In this document: in pieces, positions 42,501-51,194 of the stretch | Position numbering within the stretch: position 1 is the stretch's first letter | How the letters are laid out: every line of letters starts with the position of its first letter | Assembly (NCBI GenBank): GCA_015061165.1 | Contig: SUXC01000018.1 | Coordinates: forward strand, 1-56,808 | Direction: 5' to 3' | From: Bacteroidales bacterium | Lineage (GTDB): Bacteria > Bacteroidota > Bacteroidia > Bacteroidales > Paludibacteraceae | DNA: 56,808 nucleotides | The notes under the pieces: generated by a model | Databases searched by the model: none | Told to the model about the DNA's origin: nothing | Seen by the model: only the letters and a program-made list of their open reading frames with translations | Program-made: the position numbers and the translations under genes

Positions 42501-44435
42501 TTATCTCATTTTCTTTTGTTGCGCTTTGGCTTGCTCGCGGGCAAGGCGTTGTTGCTCGCGTTGCATTTGTTCCAAACGCTCCATCCAACTTGATTTCTTC
42601 TTTTCAGAACCTTTCTTCTTGGCATTCGCTTCCATTTGTGCAAGCACTTTCTTGTCATCAATAGCCCAACGGAAAATCATGGTTTGAAGAATAGTCATCA
42701 ATAGGCTGACGAAATAGTAGTAGCTGAGACCTGCTGCATAATCGTTGAAGATAAAGAGGAACATCAGTGGCATGAGATACATCATCCATTTCATCATCTT
42801 CATCTCCTGTCCGCCCGCCTGCTGCTGCATAGTGATATGCGTATAAACGATATTCACAATGGTCATCAACAAACAGAAAAGACTGAGGTGCGTGCCGAAG
42901 ATAGGAATATGAGTGTTCCATGTGATAATCGCATCGTATGTAGAGAGGTCATCTGCCCAGAAGAGCGATTGACCACGCAACTCAATAGCCGTAGGCAAGA
43001 ACCAGAACATAGCCATCAGCACGGGGAACTGGAAGAGCATTGGCAAACAGCCCGACATAGGGCTCACGCCTGCCTTCTGATACAGCGCCATGGTGGCTTG
43101 CTGACGTTCTTGCATCTTCTCAGGAGGGTACTTGGCATTTATCTCATCCAACTGTGGTTTCAATACGCGCATCTTGGCGCTCGACTTGTAGGAAGCAAAC
43201 ACGAATGGCAAGATAATCAGTTTGATTACCAAGGTCATCAACAGAATGACAATACCAATATGCAAGCCCCATGATGAGAATAGGTCGAACATTGGAATCA
43301 CCAAAACCTTGTTAATCCAAGCCACAATCTTCCAACCCAATGGTACCAACTCGTTGAGGTGCAGTCTGTCTGCTTTGTCCACATCTTTGTCGTATGCCTT
43401 GAGCGTATTATAGTGGTTAGGACCAAAATAATAGTGCAAGTCGGTGGACTTTTGGCCAGTGATATCCAATGGCAAAGTGGTGTTTGTCTTATATTCTTTG
43501 ATATAACGGCTATGTTGATTGAGTGGGGTGGACTCCATCGTGGTGGACTCAAACGCTTCTTCGGCAATCATGACCGTAGAGAAGAACTGGTCCTTGTATG
43601 CAATCCATTTCAGGCGTGCTGATTCGTTGGCACGGTCGGACTTCATCTCTGATAATTTCTCCACCTCACCACCGATGAACATATATTGCAATTGTGCATA
43701 TTTCTCCTCGAACTTGCGTCCTTTCTCTTGTTGTGGGATAGATTGATTCCATTGCATTTCCACGGACGACATGTTTTGTGCCAAAGCCAATTGCATATTG
43801 CGTGGCTGAATGCTCATGCCTACCATGTAGTCATCAGCAGGTAGGGTATATACGAAGTCCAAATAGCAGTCCTCCATATTGGTGTTGAGGCGCATAGTAA
43901 GGGTGGTATTGCCCTCTGCATCAGTGGTTTGACCTACTTCGGTGAAATAGAGGTTTTGTGTTGCCAAGATGCGATTGCTATTGGTCACCAGTGTGAAGTT
44001 GAGATTACTCTCATCGCCTTGGAAGAGGCAAAGGTTGTTCACGCTGTCGCCGTATGCTTTGTATTCTTTGAGTTCGGCTTTGGCAATTCGTCCGCCACGA
44101 CGGTCGATACTGATACGCACTTTGCTGTTCTCCAATACCACCTGTCCTTCCTCGCCTTGTGCAGCGGGCGCGAATGGGCCATATACGGCCAGCACTTGTT
44201 GTGCCAACTCTTCCGCCGTTTGTGTGGGCGCTTGCGCTGCTTTTTCTGCTTCTAATTGCTGAGCGATTTGCTCGGAAATGAGTTTTGCTTCTAATTCTTG
44301 TGCTTGTACGAGTGCGATAGAGTCTTGCACTCGTTTACGCTCTGCCAACTCCTCCTCGGAGGGGCGATTCAAAAATGAAAATCCTACAATGATTGCGGCT
44401 ATCAGTAAGAAGCCAATCCATGTGTTTTTATCCAT
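42501..44435 (-). CDS. yidC: Membrane protein insertase YidC
   Basis: 644 residues. An N-terminal membrane anchor ('WIGFLLIAAIIVGFSFL') is followed by the large periplasmic domain (about 60-370). The conserved insertase core has five helices with the Arg in its groove ('LPFVFASYKSSAKMRVLKPQ', 'GVSPMSGCLPMLFQFPVLMAMFWFLP'). The tail is lysine- and glutamine-rich, typical of Bacteroidetes. It folds and inserts inner-membrane proteins with or without Sec. Confidence 0.97.
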   Translation of the reverse strand: MDKNTWIGFLLIAAIIVGFSFLNRPSEEELAERKRVQDSIALVQAQELEAKLISEQIAQQLEAEKAAQAPTQTAEELAQQVLAVYGPFAPAAQGEEGQVVLENSKVRISIDRRGGRIAKAELKEYKAYGDSVNNLCLFQGDESNLNFTLVTNSNRILATQNLYFTEVGQTTDAEGNTTLTMRLNTNMEDCYLDFVYTLPADDYMVGMSIQPRNMQLALAQNMSSVEMQWNQSIPQQEKGRKFEEKYAQLQYMFIGGEVEKLSEMKSDRANESARLKWIAYKDQFFSTVMIAEEAFESTTMESTPLNQHSRYIKEYKTNTTLPLDITGQKSTDLHYYFGPNHYNTLKAYDKDVDKADRLHLNELVPLGWKIVAWINKVLVIPMFDLFSSWGLHIGIVILLMTLVIKLIILPFVFASYKSSAKMRVLKPQLDEINAKYPPEKMQERQQATMALYQKAGVSPMSGCLPMLFQFPVLMAMFWFLPTAIELRGQSLFWADDLSTYDAIITWNTHIPIFGTHLSLFCLLMTIVNIVYTHITMQQQAGGQEMKMMKWMMYLMPLMFLFIFNDYAAGLSYYYFVSLLMTILQTMIFRWAIDDKKVLAQMEANAKKKGSEKKKSSWMERLEQMQREQQRLAREQAKAQQKKMR

Positions 44436-44617
44436 TATTCTATACCTTATATATTATTATAAATGTTAATTCGCTATACAGCGCGGTGCAGTTTGTTCCA
44501 AAATACACCGAAAAACGTGCAAAATTACAAAAAATAAATGGAATATGAAAGGAAAATGCAAAAAAATGCTTTTTTTTTTAATATTTGGTCATGTATTCGG
44601 ACTATGATGGGTGTAGT

Positions 44618-45277
44618 TCACTTTCTCCCAAAGTCAGCAGGAATCTCGCCCCAGTGTTCGGTATCCCATTTGTAGATTGGGGTAGTCCAAGTGTTCTCGT
44701 GCAGCCATTTCTCGGCTGCACGAACTGCTATTAGCAGGTCTTGATTATGTGCAGTCCATTCTATCTTGGTCTTGCACTGCTTTTGTCTCACCCATGCTAT
44801 GGCGGTCTTGCTATCCGAGTATAGTGCCCAAGGCAGGTTTTTCTGCTTGAGGTATGCCAATCCCAAGACAATAGCCAAGAACTCGCCTATGTTGTTCGTT
44901 CCGCCTATGTATGGTCCACGGTGAAAAACCTGTGTGCTGGTGTCTGCTATCACTCCGCGAAACTCCATCTTACCTGGGTTGCCCGAGCAGGCAGCATCGA
45001 CCGCCAGTGCTGGTAACTTCACGCCAAATTTGAGCATGTCATCAAAGGAGAGTGGAGTAGTAGGTGAAATTGTTACGGAGGATGTGGTGCGAGGCGTAAA
45101 GGAGATATGCTTCTCATATCCATCGGCAAGGGCTTGCTCGGCTTCAGCAAGCGTAGCAAAACCTTTGTATTTGGCAGCAACGCCCTTTACTTGAGCCTCG
45201 CACGCTGTCCATGAATCGTAGATACCAGACTCGCGCCCTTGCCAAACGACATAAAATTTTGCTTTTTGTTTTGCCAT
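44618..45277 (-). CDS. rnhA: Ribonuclease H with N-terminal viroplasmin (RNA-binding) domain
   Basis: 219 residues. Residues 1-50 form the viroplasmin/HBD domain ('KFYVVWQGRESGIYDSWTAC', 'VKGVAAKYKGFATLAEAEQA'). The RNase H domain begins at 'ALAVDAACSGNPG', with acidic residues in 'NIGEFLAIVLGL' (Glu) and 'ALYSDSKTAIAWV' (Asp). It removes RNA from RNA:DNA hybrids. The gene starts only 24 bp after tRNA-Arg, with no promoter between them, so it is probably read from the tRNA promoter. Confidence 0.92.
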   Translation of the reverse strand: MAKQKAKFYVVWQGRESGIYDSWTACEAQVKGVAAKYKGFATLAEAEQALADGYEKHISFTPRTTSSVTISPTTPLSFDDMLKFGVKLPALAVDAACSGNPGKMEFRGVIADTSTQVFHRGPYIGGTNNIGEFLAIVLGLAYLKQKNLPWALYSDSKTAIAWVRQKQCKTKIEWTAHNQDLLIAVRAAEKWLHENTWTTPIYKWDTEHWGEIPADFGRK

Positions 45278-45292
45278 TCGAGAAAATTGTTG

Positions 45293-45300
45293 TACCTTTG
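45293..45300 (+). promoter_or_regulatory. Plus-strand -7 box next to tRNA-Arg (antisense)
   Basis: TAccTTTG with TTGCCATTC about 19 bp upstream. Transcription would run antisense through the tRNA toward the DUF2461 gene. Confidence 0.4.
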
Positions 45301-45372
45301 TAGCCCCATCGGGAATCGAACCCGAATCTAAGGTTTAGGAAACCCGTATTCTATCCATTGAACTATGGAGCC
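45301..45372 (-). tRNA. tRNA-Arg (anticodon CCU)
   Basis: 72 nt. Acceptor pairing GGCTCCA with TGGGGCT includes two G-U pairs. The D-stem GTTC/GAAT, anticodon loop TTCCTAA (anticodon CCT), a 4-nt variable loop and T-arm TCGGG-TTCGATT-CCCGA are all present. One pair at the base of the anticodon stem (27-43) is mismatched. CCA is not encoded. Confidence 0.92.
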
Positions 45373-45388
45373 CCATTGAATTTGGGTG

Positions 45389-45396
45389 CAAAGGTA
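45389..45396 (-). promoter_or_regulatory. Promoter -7 box of tRNA-Arg and RNase H
   Basis: The minus strand reads TAccTTTG, with TTGTATATGTG upstream at -33 spacing. It lies 16 bp before the tRNA. Confidence 0.75.
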
Positions 45397-45420
45397 CATA
45401 AAAATACGCACATATACAAG

Positions 45421-45456
45421 AAAAATCGCTTAAAGTTTACTTTCAACGCGATTTTT
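45421..45456. terminator. Hairpin upstream of the DUF2461 gene
   Basis: aaaaatcgc pairs with gcgattttt (9 bp), with an inner aaag/cttt stem. The core tttactttcaa is shared with the hairpin at 6594-6647. The position between divergent promoters suggests insulation. Confidence 0.6.
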
Positions 45457-45478
45457 TGGGTATAATTTTTTTTGATAT

Positions 45479-46159
45479 ATGAAAGAAATTCTTGATTTTT
45501 TGGCACAATTATCGTGCAATAATAACCGCGAATGGTTTAATGAGCATAAGGATTGGTATATCCGTTGCCATAAACAGGTAGAGGAGTTTACGGCTCTATG
45601 GTTGGAGCGTTTGGTGGAGATTGACCCAGAGTTGGCAGGTTTGCAGCCCAAAGATTGTATTTGGCGTATTTATCGTGATGTGCGTTTTTCGCACGATAAA
45701 CGTCCTTTTAAGGAGTGGTTTGGTATTTTTCCTGCGGTGAAAGGTGGCAGAAAGAGCGATCGTGGGGGATATTATATTCATCTTGAACCTAATCGTTGTA
45801 TGTTTGGTGGTGGTATTTGGTGTCCAAACAAGGACTTGCTTCATGCCTTACGCAAAGAGATTTATGCTAATTATGACGAGGTAGAAAGCATTTTTGCTAA
45901 TCCATTGACTAATAATTATTTTCAAGATTTTAGTACGGAGTATATGCTCAAGAAGGTGCCACAAGGTTTCCCTGCGGATTTCGTGCATGCTGACTGGCTC
46001 AAGCGCAAGGCATATACATTCTCTACGCCATTGACTGATGAGCAAGTGTGTGCGCCTGATTTCTTGGATTTGGCAACGGACATTTCGCGTGCTGCGAAAC
46101 CTATAAATGACTTTTTGAATTATACGTTTGAGGAGTACGGTGAGTTCCCCAATCGATAG
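45479..46159 (+). CDS. DUF2461 family protein
   Basis: 226 residues, cytosolic. The DUF2461 pattern is clear: 'ILDFLAQLSCNNNREWFNEH', 'RIYRDVRFSHDKRPFKEWFG' and 'GYYIHLEPNRCMFGGGIW'. The family is widespread and of unknown function. The ATG follows a T-rich stretch; the promoter may be the plus-strand box at 45293 or an unrecognised one. Confidence 0.9.
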   Translation: MKEILDFLAQLSCNNNREWFNEHKDWYIRCHKQVEEFTALWLERLVEIDPELAGLQPKDCIWRIYRDVRFSHDKRPFKEWFGIFPAVKGGRKSDRGGYYIHLEPNRCMFGGGIWCPNKDLLHALRKEIYANYDEVESIFANPLTNNYFQDFSTEYMLKKVPQGFPADFVHADWLKRKAYTFSTPLTDEQVCAPDFLDLATDISRAAKPINDFLNYTFEEYGEFPNR

Positions 46160-46202
46160 TCTGTATGGTGGATTGACCTTTTGTCGGATTGGTATTTCAG
46201 GT

Positions 46203-46497
46203 CTATTTATTCAACCGCCTGCCAATATAGTTGTTTGAAGATTTATCTCATCTTCCAGCAGTCTTACCCGTTACCACTCCGATACTATATCGTTAGTGTC
46301 CTGTACTTTCCCTGAAGTTTGCTTGTGTTCCCGTCAGAAGTTTGCTTGTGTTCCTGTCAGAAGTTTGCTTGTTTTTCCGTTAGAAGTGTCAAGTAGGATT
46401 CTTCTGTTTAGAGGGCTCTTTATCGGGTGGATAAGCGGTGGATAAGCGGTGGATGATGGTCATTCCATGTCCTTCTTGCCACACTTTCCTGTGAGAC
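46203..46497 (-). repeat. Dispersed element B, copy 2
   Basis: The reverse complement aligns with 4814-5083: the same gaataaatag end, gggctc-ttatcggg block, and DnaA-box-like TTATCCACC units (two full, one partial). There are three tandem 24-bp-type units (cttctgacgggaacacaagc and variants) against two in copy 1. Confidence 0.8.
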
Positions 46498-46505
46498 AAT
46501 GAGAG

Positions 46506-46755
46506 TCATCCACTTTGGAACAATAACAAATGGTGTTCTTTGGCAAAAGAACCAAACATATCAACAATACAATGGTTTGCTTCTGCCCATTGGATTGCTG
46601 AACGCAATTGCTCAAAACGAGATAAGCCTACAAGGACATTTCGTAGGTCTTGTGCATTTGGTTGTGATGCTGAATCTCCCATTGATAATCGATAGTTCTT
46701 TGAGATTGTTGAGCTAACCATGCATGTGCATTATTTAGGTAATCTGTTGCACTCA
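46506..46755 (-). pseudogene. Frameshifted small gene behind a duplicated promoter
   Basis: A frame starts at the ATG at 46755 ('MSATDYLNNAHAWLAQQ') and stops early. A second frame continues with 'LSRFEQLRSAIQWAEANH' to a stop at 46506. Neither half is recognised. The promoter (-7 box 46780-46787) is intact. Together with element B this forms most of the 720-bp gap 46160-46880. Confidence 0.45.
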
Positions 46756-46776
46756 TAAGGCTAAATTTGCTTTTCG

Positions 46777-46837
46777 CTGCAAAGGTACTGCTTTTTATTG
46801 AATTATGCAAATCGCTGAGATATTTTTGTCTATTTTA
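46777..46837 (-). promoter_or_regulatory. Promoter segment duplicated from the ATPase gene region
   Basis: On the minus strand it is nearly identical to 5256-5313, including the -33 gatttgcat and the -7 box (TAccTTTG here, TAacTTTG there). Confidence 0.75.
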
Positions 46838-46880
46838 TACACAATCTCCTGCCTTTACACCCTACACTTTACACTTTACT

Positions 46881-48140
46881 CTACGGGCAGACTGGGCGCA
46901 CGGATAGTCCGTAGTAGCGGCTGAGGCTGTACCTGTACACGCTGCCTGAATAGAAGTACACGTTCCACGCGTCGTTCGGGTTGACCGTGTTGAGCGAACT
47001 CGACCAGTAGCGACCGTTGCTGCCTGCGTTGGAGAGCGCACTGACGTTGCGGTAGCCCGCTGCGGGAAGGAAGATACTATTACCGTTAGACTTGCTCGTT
47101 ACTTTGCAACCGTTTACTCCGTTCTGACTTGTCCATGTCCAAGTACATTGCTCACGAAGTTCGGTCATTTCCGCATCCGTTGGCATGCGCCAACTGCCAC
47201 CCCAATTGGCACGGGCTGCATCGTCGCTTAATTCAAGCGTGGTTTTATTGTCCACTGTGCCGTAACTACTACTTGTGTTGTACTTGGTCAATGTAGAAGA
47301 GGAACCTTTACACAAGGTGTATGTACTCCAATTATAAGTACTCTTAGTACTTGTTTCGCCCCAAGCGAAATAATCACCATAATCCTCAGGAGTACTTGCA
47401 CCCACATTCATCGTTGCCCACTTGACAGACAACCCCAAATCTACGTATTCGTGACCGTTTTCAAATGGTGCTTTTAATGTCGTCAAACTTACCTCTTCGC
47501 CATACGAAGTACTTTTTGCATTTATTGCATACGCACGAACGTAGTAGGTTGTACCGTCTTGCAAATCTGTTAGTTTACACGTAAATTGACCTAATCCGCT
47601 ACCACTGATTATCTTTGTATTAGCGGTAGTTGGATTTGTACTTGTGGAATAGCAAATACCGCGTTCGGTTACACTTGCGCCTCCATCATCGGTAACATTG
47701 CCACCGATACTGGCAGAGTAGTAAGAAATATCTGTCACTTGGGAAGTAGTAACAAGAGCGATAGATGGAGTATCTGTAGTTCGGAACTCGCTAATAGTAG
47801 TAGGTTGCAATGAGGACCATCGATTAGAGCCTTGATAACGAACATAGTATGTGGTACTATGGGTTAAGTTGGCTATTGCTACGCTATATTTGCCATCAGG
47901 TTGTTTTTCCATTGTGTAGCGTGTAGTACTGGAAAATTCAGGCGTAGTTGAAAGAATGACAGTTACATTATCAACAGTCGCGTTACTGGAAATCGTACTA
48001 CTAATACGAACAGATTCATAGCGTGGCTCTATTACCTCGTTGGATACTTTCACCCATGCCATTTCCATCTCCTTATCGCGTTGGCAACCTACCAATGCCA
48101 ACAATAGGCACAATACTATATATTTGATTTTCATACTCAT
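46881..48140 (-). CDS. FISUMP-type lipoprotein with fibronectin-III-like domains
   Basis: 419 residues with a lipoprotein signal ('LCLLLALVGCQRD'; Cys about 19). Two Fn3-like domains follow ('TYYVRYQGSNRWSSLQP', 'TYYVRAYAINAKSTSYGE'). The C-terminal 190 residues are a FISUMP/FGE-like fold ('HEYVDLGLSVKWATMNVGAS', 'WGGSWRMPTDAEMTELR', 'YYGLSVRPVCP'). It ends in a stretch with many AAC and TAC codons and higher GC than the rest. Probably surface-exposed. The ligand is unknown. It is 51 bp downstream of the PEGA protein gene and likely cotranscribed. Confidence 0.82.
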   Translation of the reverse strand: MSMKIKYIVLCLLLALVGCQRDKEMEMAWVKVSNEVIEPRYESVRISSTISSNATVDNVTVILSTTPEFSSTTRYTMEKQPDGKYSVAIANLTHSTTYYVRYQGSNRWSSLQPTTISEFRTTDTPSIALVTTSQVTDISYYSASIGGNVTDDGGASVTERGICYSTSTNPTTANTKIISGSGLGQFTCKLTDLQDGTTYYVRAYAINAKSTSYGEEVSLTTLKAPFENGHEYVDLGLSVKWATMNVGASTPEDYGDYFAWGETSTKSTYNWSTYTLCKGSSSTLTKYNTSSSYGTVDNKTTLELSDDAARANWGGSWRMPTDAEMTELREQCTWTWTSQNGVNGCKVTSKSNGNSIFLPAAGYRNVSALSNAGSNGRYWSSSLNTVNPNDAWNVYFYSGSVYRYSLSRYYGLSVRPVCP

Positions 48141-48191
48141 ATTCTAAAGCTATTTTCTAAATTGATAAATTGTAAATAGTCAAATTGTAAA

Positions 48192-49670
48192 TCAAAACGT
48201 CCATCCCAATCCTGCTTCTACCTCCACATACTTTGCTTGTATCGTGTTTATACCCACGTTAATTGTGAAGCCTTTGATACTGCCAATCAGTCCACCACCA
48301 AAACTCATACCCTTTGCCTTCGATGGTGCATATTCGAACCAACGACCGTCCGATATTTCCCAACTGCGGGCATACTGACCATATCCCAAGCCTGCATACA
48401 AACCAAACATACTATGTTTGCTGCGATTAGGCTTCTGCTTATTGAGGAAATTCAGTACCATGCCTGCATTAATAATCAATTCATTCATGCGTTGCTTACC
48501 TGTATAAAAAGGTTTTTTTCCTTCAATCATACCATTCTTATCAACCAAAGTATTTGGAATTGCCTTCACCATTTGAAAATTAGAACGTCCCTGCACATAC
48601 CAACCTATGCCACAGCCTTTAGTCACTTCGCCATATACTTGACCCATCATTAGACCTACACCCCATGATGGATTCATAGCTAAACCCGCTTCTGCTAATA
48701 CGAATGTATTGCGCTTATATACTTTAGGCACTAACACAGGGCAGACCGTGGTTAGTTTGCCCTCCTCTATCGTTACTGTTTTTTGATAGGGGTAGTGCTT
48801 ATATACTTTGTCTATTGATATAATATAAGTACCAGGTTCATATTTCGTATTCTCATATGGCAAAACAACTGTTTCTTTTTTTCTACCATGTTGTATTTCA
48901 ACCGATAATCCCTGCAAATCCATACTATCGCTACTGATACGCATCCAACCAAAGGTTGGGCGCAAAGGAATATAGACAATCTTCTCCTCTGTAGGCACTT
49001 GGATGACACCTTGTGCTGTATGATAATTCTCGGCACTAATAGTATAGTGATACTCTCCCTCCGTCAGTTGTAAATCGGCTATACCATCGGTCAGTATCCA
49101 TTTCTTCTCCTCGCCGTGCGCTATTACCTCCACTTTCGCATCCGCAGGCTCTACTTGCAAACGGAGTTCGTGAATCTTTGGGCCTTCGTTTACAAATACA
49201 GTATCAATTGTTGCGTCAATAGACCTTTCAGTCCTAAACCTTACCGTACAATCATACAGGCAGTTTGATTTGAGTTTTTGCATATTGCTCAGCAGCACTT
49301 GTTCGCAGCCATCGCCACAATCAATGAATATCATCGGACGGCGCGAACGCACCAAGAATAGTATCTGATTCGAGTAGGTAGTAACTCGCGACTCTACACC
49401 CGTCTGCTGACCCATGTACAGAGTCAAACGCTCTTTGGCAGCCTTTACGTCATGGGCATTACCCTCTAAGTGCATACGAATCACTGCAAAAGGGAAAGTG
49501 TCTGACATATCAGGTTTCTCAAAACTGCCAAACTCATTCTTGTACATTGCCAAGACCGATGCCATCTGCACCTCCTTCATCTCTCGGGTAATCGTTACCG
49601 ATTGCGCCAATGCGGGCAGCAGCCCTGCCCAAAGGCACAAGAGTGTTAGTAATAATTTAGTTTTTTTCAT
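48192..49670 (-). CDS. Secreted PEGA-domain protein with outer-membrane barrel-like C-terminus
   Basis: 492 residues with a signal peptide ('LLLTLLCLWAGLLPALAQ'). PEGA-like beta modules occupy about residues 170-300 ('LRLQVEPADAKVEVIAHG', 'LTEGEYHYTISAENYHTAQG'). The last 170 residues alternate as in a small barrel ('LYAGLGYGQYARSWE') and end in Trp-Thr-Phe. Genes of this kind are often next to FISUMP lipoproteins in Bacteroidales, as here. The role is unknown. Confidence 0.75.
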   Translation of the reverse strand: MKKTKLLLTLLCLWAGLLPALAQSVTITREMKEVQMASVLAMYKNEFGSFEKPDMSDTFPFAVIRMHLEGNAHDVKAAKERLTLYMGQQTGVESRVTTYSNQILFLVRSRRPMIFIDCGDGCEQVLLSNMQKLKSNCLYDCTVRFRTERSIDATIDTVFVNEGPKIHELRLQVEPADAKVEVIAHGEEKKWILTDGIADLQLTEGEYHYTISAENYHTAQGVIQVPTEEKIVYIPLRPTFGWMRISSDSMDLQGLSVEIQHGRKKETVVLPYENTKYEPGTYIISIDKVYKHYPYQKTVTIEEGKLTTVCPVLVPKVYKRNTFVLAEAGLAMNPSWGVGLMMGQVYGEVTKGCGIGWYVQGRSNFQMVKAIPNTLVDKNGMIEGKKPFYTGKQRMNELIINAGMVLNFLNKQKPNRSKHSMFGLYAGLGYGQYARSWEISDGRWFEYAPSKAKGMSFGGGLIGSIKGFTINVGINTIQAKYVEVEAGLGWTF

Positions 49671-49840
49671 TATTGTGTATTTTGTTGATACTTACTTTCT
49701 AAACTGGGCTTATAACGCTATATTATAAATATGTCGAGCAAAGTCAGTTAATAGTTAATATCTCCATTAATCTGAAATTGCGAATGAAATGGTTAATTTG
49801 TTTTTTGTTGAGTGATAAGTAATTTAAGGGGTTAGTTATT

Positions 49841-50647
49841 TTATTTTCTAATAAACTTCACAATGCAATCAATACAAATAGGAGTGTCGGAAACAGCATC
49901 GATAAACACATTTGCGGGGTGCATATCTTCTAAATGTAATCTTTCTCCAATATAATTCACACCTCGTCCATCTCCATTATCACGAAAGCCCTTTTGAGCC
50001 ACCATGAAATCTATCTCTTGCTTGGTAGCCAGTCGTTTGCAAGTAACATAGGGCTGCGTACAAATAATACGGAACATTCCTTCAGAATCGCGTGTAAAGC
50101 CTATCACATTCATTGGCGTTTCCGCAAAGAGTGCATTGTGCAATACGATGGATTCTAATGCTCTGCCCAGCGTAGCATAGATGGAGGTGCGAAGTTTTAT
50201 TACAGAAGTATCACCATTTTGGTAATACACTTTTGCCTCTGCTCCTTGGGCAATCATCGGACCATATTCTGATTCGATGTCCTTTTCTGCATTATCGAAC
50301 CATATACCTCTGGCTTCCGCCCATTGTTGAACTAATTTCTCTTGAAACTCGTCTATCTCCCAATTTCCTGGGCAAGTTTGGCTTGCTGAAGCATTTGTAC
50401 TTGTTTCAAGGCTTGTTCGCGCGTAGCAGCTGACGATGTACGCCCCAATGAGCATCTCACCTGCGCAGCAGAGACCTGCATGCTCCGCTTGATTGAATTG
50501 AGTAAGGTTTGTTTTTCCATTGAGTATGTCGTTTGTATAGTTTTCAATCAATTGTGTTGCCTGTGCAGAAAATCCATTATCACGAATAGTAGCATAGATT
50601 GTTTCTATGCTTATTTGTGATGTGCCATTCAATAGTTCTTCTGACAT
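49841..50647 (-). CDS. Polyvalent-protein-type kinase domain protein
   Basis: 268 residues from the ATG at 50647; longer starts lie upstream of the promoter box (50677-50684). The C-terminal 130 residues resemble the Ser/Thr/Tyr kinase domain found in phage and plasmid polyvalent proteins: 'GAEAKVYYQNGDTSVIKL' (Gly loop and Lys), 'RIICTQPYVTCKRLAT', 'HLEDMHPANVFID' (catalytic D-x4-N) and 'ICIDCIVKF'. The N-terminal 100 residues are helical. It stands alone, not inside a recognisable prophage, and may have been recruited from one. Confidence 0.72.
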   Translation of the reverse strand: MSEELLNGTSQISIETIYATIRDNGFSAQATQLIENYTNDILNGKTNLTQFNQAEHAGLCCAGEMLIGAYIVSCYARTSLETSTNASASQTCPGNWEIDEFQEKLVQQWAEARGIWFDNAEKDIESEYGPMIAQGAEAKVYYQNGDTSVIKLRTSIYATLGRALESIVLHNALFAETPMNVIGFTRDSEGMFRIICTQPYVTCKRLATKQEIDFMVAQKGFRDNGDGRGVNYIGERLHLEDMHPANVFIDAVSDTPICIDCIVKFIRK

Positions 50648-51194
50648 GATTCTCCGAGAAATTACAATTCTGAGCGCAAAGGTACACTTTTTTTTTGAGA
50701 TGTGCAAGAAAATAGCCATTTTTGGGGCTATTTTTCTGGTGTAGAGTGTATAGTGTAAAGTGTAAGGCGGAGAGTGTAAAGGGGCGAATCTTAACAAAAC
50801 GCACTTTTTTCGTTTGGGCGGTCTCGGGGAGTTCTCTCGGTGTTCTCAGGGTCGTCTCTCGGTGAAATTGGGCAACGAATCAAGAAACGAAAAGGAAACG
50901 AATCTTAATAATTGCTACTTTTTACAAAAAATCCCCACTGCTCTTCTGAATGGAATTTTTAATTGCTCAATTTTTCGCTTCATGTTGCACTGTGTTGATT
51001 TTCAGTTAGATAACATTTTTCGGCACGAATTATGTTAAATTCGCAACACTTTTCGGCACGAGTTTCGTTGTATTTGTAACACTTTTCGGGTGCAAAGGTA
51101 CAACAAAATTTGCATATGTGCAAGAAATTAGCGATTTTTTTCGCTATTGTTAGTTTAGAGGAGGCGACTTTGCCACTATACGTGCCTCTAACCT
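50648..51194. other. Gap with two promoters and a 33-bp tandem repeat
   Basis: It holds the kinase promoter (-7 at 50677-50684) and GTGTAAAGTGTAAGG-type repeats (50742-50778). A second minus-strand promoter (-7 at 51093-51100) is followed by three 33-bp repeats (51003-51092) around the motif ttttcggcac. A 22-codon frame (50915-50983) lies downstream of the repeats. No established gene is seen between the promoter at 51093 and the kinase gene. Confidence 0.6.
51003..51092 (-). repeat. Three 33-bp tandem repeats directly after an orphan promoter
   Basis: Units of gtgccgaaaagtgtt plus an 18-nt variable part repeat with an exact 33-bp period (ccgaaaa at 51087, 51054 and 51021, minus strand). They begin right after the TAccTTTG box at 51093-51100. 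Confidence 0.75.

Noticed and set aside
49841..50797. Prophage remnant around the polyvalent-type kinase
   Set aside because: No integrase, structural or lysis genes are visible in the neighbourhood.
51003..51092. Possible CRISPR array
   Set aside because: The 33-bp period has no separate repeat and spacer lengths typical of CRISPR, only three units, and no cas genes.
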